Source of the DNA: DSOS01 sp035286585
GTDB taxonomy: Bacteria > Chloroflexota > Anaerolineae > Anaerolineales > UBA4823
Direction of reading: 5' to 3'
Assembly: GCA_035286585.1 (NCBI GenBank)
Contig: DATEDC010000068.1
Coordinates: 1 to 17,729, forward strand
Length of the DNA: 17,729 bases
The stretch's first letter is position 1. The number at the start of each line of letters is the position of its first letter. The position numbers and the translations under genes were made by a program. Below, in pieces: positions 7,871-15,262 of this stretch. The notes beneath the pieces are model-generated. The model saw nothing but the letters and a program-made list of their open reading frames with translations, was not told the DNA's origin and did no database searches.

Positions 7871-8554
7871 ATGATTGACACTGTCCTGTTTATCGCCTTT
7901 CCCTATCTGGCGGTGATGATTGCCACCCTGATGGGGCTCTATCGGTACTACAGGGACCGTTTTTCGTACTCCAGCCTGTCTTCTCAGTTTTTAGAGAATC
8001 GCACCTTGTTTTGGGGATCGGTGCCCTGGCACTACGGCATCGTCATGCTATTGACTGCTCACCTGCTGCCGCTGTTTTTTCCCAGGTTGTGGGGAGACCT
8101 GATCTCCTCCCAAGTGCGGTTGTATATCCTGGAAGTGACCGGGCTGGCGCTGGCGCTGATGACCGTGATCGGTATGCTCTTGCTGATCGTACGGCGGGTG
8201 ATCAACCCGCGAGTCTTTGTGGTCACCTCGATCATGGACTGGTTCTTACTGGCGACGCTGGTGTTCCAGGTTGGACTGGGGTTTTGGATTGCTCTGGTCT
8301 ACCGTTGGGGGTCAGGCTGGTATCTGCATACGGCGGTTCCATGGATTCATTCTCTGCTTGTACTCGATCCACAAATCCAGTACGTCACTGCGCTGCCGTG
8401 GCTCGTCAAGCTCCACATGCTGACGGGGTTTTTCATCATCTTGCTCTTTCCATTCACTCGCCTGGTGCACGTTTTCACTTTCCCGATTACCTACCTGTGG
8501 CGGCCTATTCAAGTTGTGATCTGGAATAAACGGCCCTCGGGCACTACCCGATGA
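7871..8554 (+). CDS. narI: Nitrate reductase gamma subunit, dihaem cytochrome b NarI
   Basis: The protein has 227 residues and about five membrane helices. It anchors NarGH on the cytoplasmic face and exchanges electrons with the quinone pool through two haems b. The likely haem ligands are His54, His64, His182 and His200. Their spacings of 10 and 18 equal those of E. coli NarI H56/H66 and H187/H205. GSVPWHYGI and LHMLTGFFI surround two of the ligands. The start has a strong site, AAAGGAGG (7856-7863), 7 bases before the ATG. Its presence argues for a quinone-linked enzyme, but NarI-like subunits are also kept in nitrite oxidoreductase operons, so it does not settle direction. It closes the narGHJI group. 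Confidence 0.95.
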   Translation: MIDTVLFIAFPYLAVMIATLMGLYRYYRDRFSYSSLSSQFLENRTLFWGSVPWHYGIVMLLTAHLLPLFFPRLWGDLISSQVRLYILEVTGLALALMTVIGMLLLIVRRVINPRVFVVTSIMDWFLLATLVFQVGLGFWIALVYRWGSGWYLHTAVPWIHSLLVLDPQIQYVTALPWLVKLHMLTGFFIILLFPFTRLVHVFTFPITYLWRPIQVVIWNKRPSGTTR

Positions 8555-8648
8555 GTTGAAAGAACAACCCGTGTCTACCTGCCAAAGATAAAACGGTTGA
8601 TGTGCGCCAGGTTCTGCCCGGTGAGCGCGAGCCGATGATATTAAACTA

Positions 8649-9707
8649 ATGCTCACCAGGTTTATTTCCACGCTTGACCAGGAAATCGCCGGGCTGCATC
8701 CCGCTTATTTCTCGCTGGTGATGGCAACCGGCATTGTGTCCATCGCCAGTTACTTGCTTGGCATGGACCCCATCGCCTGGTCGATCTTTTATATCAACCA
8801 GGCTGCTTATGTCCTCCTGTGGATTCTTACCCTGGCGCGCCTCGTGCGTCACCCAAAAAGGCTGCTGAATGACTTATACAGCCACACGCTCGCCCCGGGT
8901 TTTCTGACCATTGTCGCCGGTACGTGCGTTTTGGGAAACCAATTTGTGCTCCTGCAAAAAGATTTTGTCACCGCCACGTATCTCTGGCTCATTGGCGGCG
9001 TACTGTGGATTTTGCTGATCTATGCCTTCTTCGCCATCACCACGCTCAAAGGTGAAAAACCGGACTTAGAACAAGGCATCAATGGCGCCTGGCTCCTGGT
9101 CATCGTATCGACCCAGTCGGTTTCAACCCTGGGCACCTTACTGGCAGAGCAATTTCCCGCCCGGCAAAGCCTGATCATTTTCTTTTCTTTGTCACTGTAC
9201 CTGCTCGGCTGCATGTTCTATATCCTCATTATCTCGCTCATCGTTTACCGTTTCATGTTTTTCAAAGTCGACCCGACAACATTATCCCCCTCTTATTGGA
9301 TCAACATGGGAGCAGTAGCCATCACAACCCTGGCTGGCTCGGTCCTGATGTTGAACAGCGAAGCCTGGCAGCCGCTGATCGAACTGCTGCCCTTTATTAA
9401 GGGCTTCACCCTTTTCTTCTGGGCTACGAGCACGTGGTGGATTCCGCTGCTGTTTATTTTAGGCGCTTGGAAGTATCTATATAAACGCTATCCTTTTTCT
9501 TACCATCCCTTATATTGGGGAATGGTCTTCCCCCTGGGTATGTACACCGCCTCCACCATCCGGCTGGCGGAAGCCACAGGCTATGAATTCCTGCAGTGGA
9601 TCCCACGCTATTTTATCTATCTGGCGCTGATCGCCTGGGTGATCGTTTTCGCCGGATGGTGTTACCAGACGCTGAGCAAGTTCATTCTGGGTTCAACCAG
9701 GGCTTAA
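8649..9707 (+). CDS. TDT family transporter/anion channel (TehA/SLAC1-like)
   Basis: The protein has 352 residues and about ten predicted membrane helices (roughly 19-38, 44-65, 82-100, 110-132, 146-166, 174-203, 217-236, 250-275, 287-303, 320-339). HPAYFSLVMATGIVS near the N terminus is the family hallmark. The family includes bacterial TehA, yeast Mae1 malate permease and the plant SLAC1 channel, which passes chloride and nitrate. It follows narI after 94 bases, where many nar operons have a NarK nitrate/nitrite transporter; no NarK is present. Nitrate or nitrite passage is therefore a reasonable inference, but sulfite, C4-dicarboxylates or other anions are possible. ATG 8649 has no clear ribosome site. 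Family is secure, substrate is not. Confidence 0.85.
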   Translation: MLTRFISTLDQEIAGLHPAYFSLVMATGIVSIASYLLGMDPIAWSIFYINQAAYVLLWILTLARLVRHPKRLLNDLYSHTLAPGFLTIVAGTCVLGNQFVLLQKDFVTATYLWLIGGVLWILLIYAFFAITTLKGEKPDLEQGINGAWLLVIVSTQSVSTLGTLLAEQFPARQSLIIFFSLSLYLLGCMFYILIISLIVYRFMFFKVDPTTLSPSYWINMGAVAITTLAGSVLMLNSEAWQPLIELLPFIKGFTLFFWATSTWWIPLLFILGAWKYLYKRYPFSYHPLYWGMVFPLGMYTASTIRLAEATGYEFLQWIPRYFIYLALIAWVIVFAGWCYQTLSKFILGSTRA

Positions 9708-9784
9708 AAGAGAGACCGCCTTTATCCGTGGAACTATGGAACAAAAAAGAAATTTCTGCGCTTTCTTACAGCGCGTGTGTTGAA

Positions 9785-9813
9785 TTAACCGCATGCCTCC
9801 CCGGTGATACAAT
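9785..9813 (+). promoter_or_regulatory. Extended -10 promoter for the kinase/regulator pair
   Basis: TGATACAAT (9805-9813) contains an extended TG and a TACAAT -10, five of six to consensus. TTAACC (9785-9790) sits 17 bases upstream as a -35, four of six. Transcription would start near 9820, about 20-30 bases before the kinase start. Confidence 0.5.
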
Positions 9814-9833
9814 TGCCAGTAGAGAATTCTGAC

Positions 9834-9838
9834 AAAGG
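9834..9838 (+). promoter_or_regulatory. Ribosome binding site deciding the kinase start
   Basis: AAAGG touches the ATG at 9839 but lies 9 bases before the ATG at 9848. The second ATG is therefore the better start. Confidence 0.45.
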
Positions 9839-9847
9839 ATGGTGGAT

Positions 9848-11281
9848 ATGGTTCTTACTGGCACAAGGCTAAGGAAAAGAATTCACGCATTAAGCTGGTT
9901 TTTGCCACTGTCTTTCTCAGCTCTGACAATCCTTTACCAGCTAGGGCTGGCGCGCTGGGTGCATGACAATTTCAGCGATCCAGTCCATTTCGGGGTCGAA
10001 ATCCTGTTCTACGGCACCGCGGGCCCGCTTTTAGCGCATTGGACCTTGCGGTTGATCGGACGCTGGCTCGAGGAGAAAGACAGCGCTGAGCGCCAGGCGC
10101 GCGCCAGCGAGCGACGCCTGGCGTCCATCACCAGCGCTTCGGCCGATGCCATTCTCAGCATTGAATCCTCCTGGCGCATAGAATCGTGGAATAGAGGCGC
10201 GGAGCTCTTATTCGGTTATCTGGCAGACGAAATCAGCGGAGAACCCTTTCAAAAATTGTTTGCCAGCAAAGCACCAGTTGATATAGAGCTGCAATGGTTG
10301 GCTGAAAAAGTCAAACAGGAAGGATTCGTGCGCGGGCATGAGACAACCTGCCAGCACGCAGATGGGCGGGCAATCCAAGTCGAGCTGACTGCAACCGGCT
10401 TAAGTGATGACCAGGGAACCCCGATTGGTATTGCCGTTATTTTGCGCGATATCACTGCCCGTAAGCAGCGAGAAGAAGAAATCAAGCGCCTGAACGCCAA
10501 CTTAAATCAACAGGTGGCTGAACGAACTCGTCAGCTTGCCGAAAAAGTGGAGGAATTAGCGCGGGTAAATAATGAACTGCAGAAGCTCGATCAGATGCGC
10601 TCAGAGTTTGTCTCGCTGGTCTCACACCAAATCCGGGGACCGTTGACCAACATGAGGGGGGCTGTGGAGCGCATGCGCGCAGGCTGTGGTTCGCTAACTG
10701 CTACCTGCAGCCGCATGTTTTCTATCCTCAACACTCAGGTGGAACGGCTTGATCGCCTGGTTCGGGACGTTCTGAATGCCGCTCGGATTGAAAGCGGCGA
10801 CCTGGTGTTACATTTAGAACCTCACTCGGTCTTGCCCATACTGAATCAAGTGATCGAGCAGACCCAGGCCCGCGCTAACAACCGCACCATTTCGCTGCCT
10901 GCCAAACCGGGGCTACCCCTGATTTACGTTGACCGCGATCGAATTGCAGAGACATTCGCTAACCTGCTCGATAACGCGGATAAGTATTCCCCACCGGGTG
11001 AGAATATTGAAGTGGATATCTACGCCGACCAGGAAAGCGTTACCGTATCAGTGCGCGATCATGGCAACGGCATGTCACCTGAAGAGCTGCCGCGTCTGTT
11101 TGATAAGTTTTATCGTACGGATAGCAGCGATGCGCAAGCGGCTTATGGCTACGGTTTGGGTCTGTACGTATGCCGCCTGCTGGTTGAAGCCCACGGTGGG
11201 CACATTTGGGCTCGAAACCACCCACAGGGCGGAGCCATCTTCTCGTTTAAACTACCGGTCTGGCAGGGAGTAAATGACTGA
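9848..11281 (+). CDS. Membrane PAS-domain sensor histidine kinase
   Basis: The protein has 477 residues from ATG 9848 (480 from ATG 9839). Two N-terminal membrane helices (about 16-34 and 48-70) enclose a short extracytoplasmic loop. A PAS domain follows (about 90-205, ending ILRDITARKQ), then a coiled coil. The phospho-acceptor His is at about 260 in SHQIRGPL, a variant of the usual SHELRTPL. The ATPase domain has N box ANLLDNADKY, G1 RDHGNGMS, F box LFDKFYR and G2 GYGLGLYVC. Two Cys lie in the dimerisation hairpin (AGCGSLTATC); a redox role is only a guess. The small periplasmic loop suggests that the signal is sensed in the membrane or by the PAS domain. The gene overlaps its partner regulator by 8 bases and lies between the nar and Rieske/b clusters. 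Confidence 0.93.
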   Translation: MVLTGTRLRKRIHALSWFLPLSFSALTILYQLGLARWVHDNFSDPVHFGVEILFYGTAGPLLAHWTLRLIGRWLEEKDSAERQARASERRLASITSASADAILSIESSWRIESWNRGAELLFGYLADEISGEPFQKLFASKAPVDIELQWLAEKVKQEGFVRGHETTCQHADGRAIQVELTATGLSDDQGTPIGIAVILRDITARKQREEEIKRLNANLNQQVAERTRQLAEKVEELARVNNELQKLDQMRSEFVSLVSHQIRGPLTNMRGAVERMRAGCGSLTATCSRMFSILNTQVERLDRLVRDVLNAARIESGDLVLHLEPHSVLPILNQVIEQTQARANNRTISLPAKPGLPLIYVDRDRIAETFANLLDNADKYSPPGENIEVDIYADQESVTVSVRDHGNGMSPEELPRLFDKFYRTDSSDAQAAYGYGLGLYVCRLLVEAHGGHIWARNHPQGGAIFSFKLPVWQGVND

Positions 11282-11954
11282 AGCTAGCATCATTTTGATC
11301 GATGATGACAGCACCCTGCTTGAATTGCTCGGTGAACACCTTCACTCGTCAGGCTACGAGGTGAAATCAGCAAACAGCGGTCTAATGGGGATTTCGCTGG
11401 TGTCTGATTTGAAGCCAGATCTGGTGATCCTGGATGTCATGATGCCCGGCATGGACGGCTGGGAGGTCTGTCGCCGCCTGCGCGAGGTTTCCAGCGTCCC
11501 GATTATTATGCTGACCGCAAAAGAGCAGGAGATCGATAAGTTGCGCGGTTTTAAACTCGGGGTGGACGATTATGTGACCAAGCCCTTTTCATTCGCTGAA
11601 CTAACCGCCCGTGTTGGAGCGGTCCTTTCGCGCACACGGCGGAATATGCCTCACAGCCGCGTGATTACCAGCGCTGACCTGGTTATAGACCTGGAACGGA
11701 ATCGGGTAATGAAGGGTGAAAAAGTGATCAACCTCACGCCGACTGAATTCCGTTTGTTGGAAGCGCTGGTGGCTAGCAGGAATCGCACGTTGCCAGTAGA
11801 TATGTTGTTGGAAAACGTTTGGGGAGCGGAATATGCCGGTGAGGTCGAACACGTCAAGCACTATATCTGGTTGTTAAGGAAGAAAATCGAGACCGATCCC
11901 GGCGATCCTCAGCACATCATCACCGAACGAGGCTTCGGATACCGCTTCGAGTGA
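11274..11954 (+). CDS. OmpR/PhoB-type response regulator
   Basis: This 226-residue regulator has a complete receiver: acidic pocket Asp10-12, phospho-acceptor Asp54 in LVILDVMMPGMDGWEV, switch Thr81 and Lys103 in VTKPF. A winged-helix DNA-binding domain follows, with LTPTEFRLLEAL, VEHVKHYIWLLRKKIE and a final RGFGYRFE. It starts inside the end of the kinase gene (ATG 11274, site AGGGAG 11265-11270), so the pair is translationally coupled and certainly cognate. The family binds direct repeats upstream of target promoters. I see no clear repeat before 9839 or 12034. Likely targets by position are the nar cluster or the Rieske/b cluster, but that is inference. Confidence 0.95.
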   Translation: MTEASIILIDDDSTLLELLGEHLHSSGYEVKSANSGLMGISLVSDLKPDLVILDVMMPGMDGWEVCRRLREVSSVPIIMLTAKEQEIDKLRGFKLGVDDYVTKPFSFAELTARVGAVLSRTRRNMPHSRVITSADLVIDLERNRVMKGEKVINLTPTEFRLLEALVASRNRTLPVDMLLENVWGAEYAGEVEHVKHYIWLLRKKIETDPGDPQHIITERGFGYRFE

Positions 11955-12001
11955 TTCCCACCAAACTGACACTCCGCATAGACCTGATTTAGACCAGCAT
12001 T

Positions 12002-12010
12002 TGCTACACT
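12002..12010 (+). promoter_or_regulatory. Extended -10 element before the flavoprotein/Rieske-b operon
   Basis: TGCTACACT matches TGnTATAAT with a TACACT -10 (four of six). No good -35 is seen 16-18 bases upstream. Transcription would start near 12017, just before the ribosome site GGAGAG (12020-12025) of the next gene. It resembles the element at 9805-9813. Confidence 0.4.
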
Positions 12011-12033
12011 GGCGGTAGTGGAGAGCAGCGAAT

Positions 12034-13974
12034 ATGGCTCACTACCGCGCCTATTTACCCGATCTGACCTTCTACCGGCAAACGATAGCCTGCCAGTACG
12101 CCTGCCCGGTGCGCACCGATGGGCGCGGCTATGTCACCGCGATTGCACGCGGCGAGTACGAACGGGCGTATTTAATTGCCCGCGAGACGAATCCATTTGC
12201 CTCCACGTGCGGCTGGGTTTGTGGGGCGCCTTGCGAGGCCGCTTGCCGTCGCGGCAAGATAGATGCTCCGATCGCTATCCGCGCTCTGAAGCGCTTCGTC
12301 AATGACCGCTATGGGGTATATCTCGGCGAGACGGGAGAGGCCCGGCAGGCGCCAGCCTGGCCCGCTTATGTCGGTCCTACCAACGCATATGACCTTGGGA
12401 ACACGACATTGCCGACGGGGCGGAGCGAACTTTCCACTGCGAGCCGCCGGGCTGGAAAGACGGGTAAACGAGTGGCGATCATCGGCGCTGGCCCGGCTGG
12501 GCTGGCCTGCGCCCATGATCTTACTTTACTGGGCCATCAAGTTGTAATATACGACGCCGCTCAGGTTGCAGGGGGGATGTTGAAACTCGGCGTCCCCGAA
12601 TACCGCCTCCCCAGAGAGGTAGTTGACCTCGAAATTCAATCCATCCTCGCCCTGGGTCCGCAGCTAAAGCTCAACCAGGCGTTAGGTCGCGATTTCACCC
12701 TGGCAGATCTGCGGAAAGATTTCGATGCTGTTTTTATCGCCATTGGCACCTATCGCGGTCGCAAATTGAATATCGAAGGCGAGCACCTGGACGGCGTCTT
12801 GCGGGCAGTGGATTTCTTGATCAACGTAAACCTGGGTGGATACAACCTGGATTTAGGCCGGCGCGTCCTGGTCATCGGCGGAGGAAACGTGGCGATGGAC
12901 GTCGCTCGGACGGCAGCCAGGGTAGGCCAGCCCTCCCAGGCCGGCGGTGACCTGGAGATGGCGCTGGATGTCGCCCGCACGGCTGTACGCCTGGGAGCGA
13001 CCAAGGAGGTACACTGCCTGGTAGTCGAAGACAAGGATGAGATGCTGGCTGATTCGCTTGAAATTGCGGAGGCGCTCGAAGAAGGTATTCTGATCCACAA
13101 TCACGTGGCTCCAAAGCGGATCATCGGGGAAAATGGGCGAGCGACTGGCCTGGAGACGCTCTCCGTAGCCAGAGCTTTCGATGAGCAAGGTCGCTTCAAC
13201 CCCCAACTCATTCCGGAAAGTGAAAAGATATGGGATTGCGATAGCGTGATCGTTGCTATCGGTCAAACGGGTGACCTGGATTGGGTCGATCCGCAGGACG
13301 GCCTGGAAATCTCCCCACGGGGAACGCTGGCTGTCGATGGGGAGACACTCGCTACCACCGCAGAAGGCATCTACGCAGGTGGAGATATCGCCTTCGGACC
13401 CAGGCTGATCGTCAATGCGGTTGCCGACGGTCAGCGAGCTGCCCGCAGCATCCATGCATATTTGCAAGATGCAGCCCCAAAACTGGTCCGCAAGGGATAC
13501 TTCACTCCCATCGCCAGGCATGAATATGCGGACGTTGGGCCATTGCGCAATTACCTGCGCTGGCCGCGCCAGCAGCCTGCGACACTTCCGGTTGACCGCC
13601 GTATTGGTGTGTCTCTCGTTGAGGTCGGATATGATGAGGCCACGTCCCGCACTCAGTCAGGTCGCTGCCTGATCTGTTCCCTCAACCCGGTTTTCGATGG
13701 CGAACTGTGCATCCTTTGTAATGGCTGTGTGGACGTTTGCCCCACCGACTGCTTGAAGCTTGTATCCGTCCAGGCTTTGACTGGTGATGAGCAGGTTGCT
13801 GCTTTGATCGAAGGGATGATTAATCAATCGAGGGTCGCCAGCGCGATGTTGTTCGATCCCACTCGCTGTATTCGCTGCGGCTTATGCGCTGCCCGCTGCC
13901 CAACGGAGGCGGTAAGAATGGAATCGTTCCGCTTTACAGAAGAAGTCCTATTCGAAATGGAGGCTGTCAAATGA
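12034..13974 (+). CDS. GltD-like FAD/NAD(P) oxidoreductase with N- and C-terminal Fe-S domains
   Basis: The protein has 646 residues. The N-terminal Fe-S domain of the glutamate synthase beta-subunit type has Cys20, Cys24, Cys59, Cys63, Cys67 and Cys71 (CQYACPV, CGWVCGAPCEAAC). An FAD-binding fold follows (VAIIGAGPAGLACAHDL, about 148-166), then an NAD(P)H-binding fold (VLVIGGGNVAMDVART, about 278-293) and the flavin-closing YAGGDIAFGP. The C terminus carries two [4Fe-4S] ferredoxin motifs: Cys559/562/565/569 and Cys612/615/618/622. Two extra Cys precede them (545, 548). It moves electrons between NAD(P)H and Fe-S carriers in the cytoplasm. No glutamate synthase large subunit is near, and the next genes encode a Rieske/b complex, so amidotransfer is unlikely. 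Its stop overlaps the next ATG. Residues 289-321 contain an inserted, repeated helix. Confidence 0.92.
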   Translation: MAHYRAYLPDLTFYRQTIACQYACPVRTDGRGYVTAIARGEYERAYLIARETNPFASTCGWVCGAPCEAACRRGKIDAPIAIRALKRFVNDRYGVYLGETGEARQAPAWPAYVGPTNAYDLGNTTLPTGRSELSTASRRAGKTGKRVAIIGAGPAGLACAHDLTLLGHQVVIYDAAQVAGGMLKLGVPEYRLPREVVDLEIQSILALGPQLKLNQALGRDFTLADLRKDFDAVFIAIGTYRGRKLNIEGEHLDGVLRAVDFLINVNLGGYNLDLGRRVLVIGGGNVAMDVARTAARVGQPSQAGGDLEMALDVARTAVRLGATKEVHCLVVEDKDEMLADSLEIAEALEEGILIHNHVAPKRIIGENGRATGLETLSVARAFDEQGRFNPQLIPESEKIWDCDSVIVAIGQTGDLDWVDPQDGLEISPRGTLAVDGETLATTAEGIYAGGDIAFGPRLIVNAVADGQRAARSIHAYLQDAAPKLVRKGYFTPIARHEYADVGPLRNYLRWPRQQPATLPVDRRIGVSLVEVGYDEATSRTQSGRCLICSLNPVFDGELCILCNGCVDVCPTDCLKLVSVQALTGDEQVAALIEGMINQSRVASAMLFDPTRCIRCGLCAARCPTEAVRMESFRFTEEVLFEMEAVK

Positions 13975-14408
13975 AACCCAAACCCATTTTTTCCATCACC
14001 ACCCTGTTCATTGCTTTCTTCCTACTGGCGGCATGTGGAGGGGGTTCACCGCCAGAATCCGGACCAGCCGAGCTAACCGTGACCGGCACCGATGACTTTA
14101 AATTTGAGCCTGCCGAGTTAACCGTCAAGGCGGGTCAGGAGGTAGTGCTGACTTATAAGAATGGCGGCGCTGTGGAGCACTCTTTCAACCTGCTGAAACC
14201 TGACGCAGTGCTCGAGCACGTGCTGGAAGAGACCGAAGAAGAGCACATCGATGAAGAGTTATTGGTCGATATCCACGAAATTGAGGGCGGCGCCAGCGAG
14301 ACCGCAACCTTCACAGCGCCAACAGAGCCGGGTGAATACACTTTTGCCTGCCTGGTGCCGGGTCACGCCCAGGCTGGCGAGGTTGGAACGCTCAAAGTCG
14401 TCCCTTGA
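13971..14408 (+). CDS. Lipoprotein cupredoxin (auracyanin/plastocyanin-like)
   Basis: This 145-residue exported copper protein is an electron carrier. A signal sequence ends in the lipobox LAAC (Cys22), so it is lipid-anchored on the outer face of the membrane. A cupredoxin fold follows (LTVTGTDDFKFEPAELTVKAG). Copper ligands are His70 (VEHSFN), Cys127 and His132 (CLVPGH). Where azurin and auracyanin have the axial Met (GHxxxGM), this protein has Glu137 (GHAQAGE). An acidic segment (about 79-105) is inserted between the first His and the Cys. The ATG overlaps the flavoprotein stop (ATGA), so the two are coupled. It is a likely acceptor or donor for the Rieske/b complex encoded next. The Glu could change the redox potential or copper geometry. 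Confidence 0.9.
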   Translation: MKPKPIFSITTLFIAFFLLAACGGGSPPESGPAELTVTGTDDFKFEPAELTVKAGQEVVLTYKNGGAVEHSFNLLKPDAVLEHVLEETEEEHIDEELLVDIHEIEGGASETATFTAPTEPGEYTFACLVPGHAQAGEVGTLKVVP

Positions 14409-14426
14409 AATCCGTGTAAGGACAAT

Positions 14427-14454
14427 TTGCGAACCATAGGCTAAACACGATAAC
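14427..14454 (+). promoter_or_regulatory. Possible internal promoter before cytochrome b
   Basis: TTGCGA (14427-14432) and GATAAC (14449-14454) are spaced by 16 bases, each four of six to consensus. They lie in the 88-base gap between the cupredoxin and cytochrome b genes. Weak evidence; the gap may simply be part of one operon. Confidence 0.25.
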
Positions 14455-14484
14455 CGTATTCGTAACATTCAGATCTTGACCCAT

Positions 14485-14488
14485 GAGG
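14485..14488 (+). promoter_or_regulatory. Ribosome binding site deciding the cytochrome b start
   Basis: GAGG lies 8 bases before ATG 14497 and favours it over the upstream in-frame TTG at 14476, which has no site. Confidence 0.5.
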
Positions 14489-14496
14489 CAGGCAAC

Positions 14497-15231
14497 ATGA
14501 ACGTCCCCAACTTCGCCCAAAAAATCACCGCATCCCGTGTCTGGCGTTCTTTTTTCCGCCATGGATGGCCTGACAACCCATTGGACCGCTCGCTGGTGAT
14601 GACCAGTAATGTCTTTTTTCATCTGCACCCGGTAAAAGTGAGCCGCAAGAGCCTGAGATGGTCGTACACCTTGGGTCTCGGCGTGATCTCGACCATTCTG
14701 TTCGGCGTGCTGGTGTTCAGCGGTGTACTGCTGATGATCTACTACGTCCCCTCGATCGAGCGCGCCTATCCGACGATGAAAGACATTCAGCTCTCCGTGC
14801 CCTTTGGCCAATTCACCCGCAATATGCACCGCTGGTCGGCGCACGCCATGGTGTTGGCGGTGATTTTACATATGGCGCGTGTGTTCTACACAGGAGGGTA
14901 CCGGGGAGGGCGAGAATTCAATTGGGTGATAGGCGTGCTTCTGCTCTTGCTGACTTTAGGAGCCAGCTTCACAGGCTATTTACTGCCCTGGGATCAACTG
15001 TCTTATTGGGCGATCACCGTCGGCACCAATATCGCGGGCTATGCGCCTGTAGTTGGGTCTGCTCTGCAAAACGTGTTGCTAGGCGGGCTGGAGGTGGGCC
15101 AGGATACCTTGATACGTTTTTACACCTTGCATATTGCGTTGCTGCCAACTTTGCTGGTTTTGCTGATTTCAATCCACTTGTGGCGTGTCCGCAAAGATGG
15201 CGGGCTGGCCATAAATGATCCGTCTCCATGA
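14497..15231 (+). CDS. Cytochrome b6-like subunit of a Rieske/cytochrome b complex
   Basis: The protein has 244 residues and four main membrane helices, the N-terminal half of a split cytochrome b. It binds two haems b across the membrane and forms quinone sites with the next gene product. Ligands are His111 and His125 (MHRW..LHM, spacing 14) and His212 and His227 (spacing 15). The 15-residue spacing is the b6f type, whereas bc1 cytochrome b has 14. The protein contains no cysteine at all, so the covalent haem c_i of b6f complexes cannot be attached; the YCLGG region reads YTLGLG. RSFFRHGWPDNP at the N terminus is typical of bacterial menaquinol complexes. ATG 14497 is chosen on its ribosome site. 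Confidence 0.93.
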   Translation: MNVPNFAQKITASRVWRSFFRHGWPDNPLDRSLVMTSNVFFHLHPVKVSRKSLRWSYTLGLGVISTILFGVLVFSGVLLMIYYVPSIERAYPTMKDIQLSVPFGQFTRNMHRWSAHAMVLAVILHMARVFYTGGYRGGREFNWVIGVLLLLLTLGASFTGYLLPWDQLSYWAITVGTNIAGYAPVVGSALQNVLLGGLEVGQDTLIRFYTLHIALLPTLLVLLISIHLWRVRKDGGLAINDPSP

Positions 15232-15262
15232 AGCAGGGAATCTGGGAGAGAGGTGAACACAA

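Noticed and set aside
9758..9774. Terminator after the TDT channel gene (GCGCT/AGCGC stem)
   Set aside because: Only a 5-bp stem and no T run follows; not enough to call.
13884..13970. Earlier start for the cupredoxin inside the flavoprotein gene
   Set aside because: The signal sequence and lipobox fit a start at 13971, which overlaps the upstream stop in the usual ATGA manner.
12034..13974. Glutamate synthase small subunit (gltD) for amino-acid synthesis
   Set aside because: The fold matches, but there is no large subunit nearby, there is a C-terminal two-cluster ferredoxin domain, and the operon is respiratory.
14476..14496. TTG start for cytochrome b
   Set aside because: No ribosome site precedes it, while ATG 14497 has GAGG at proper spacing.
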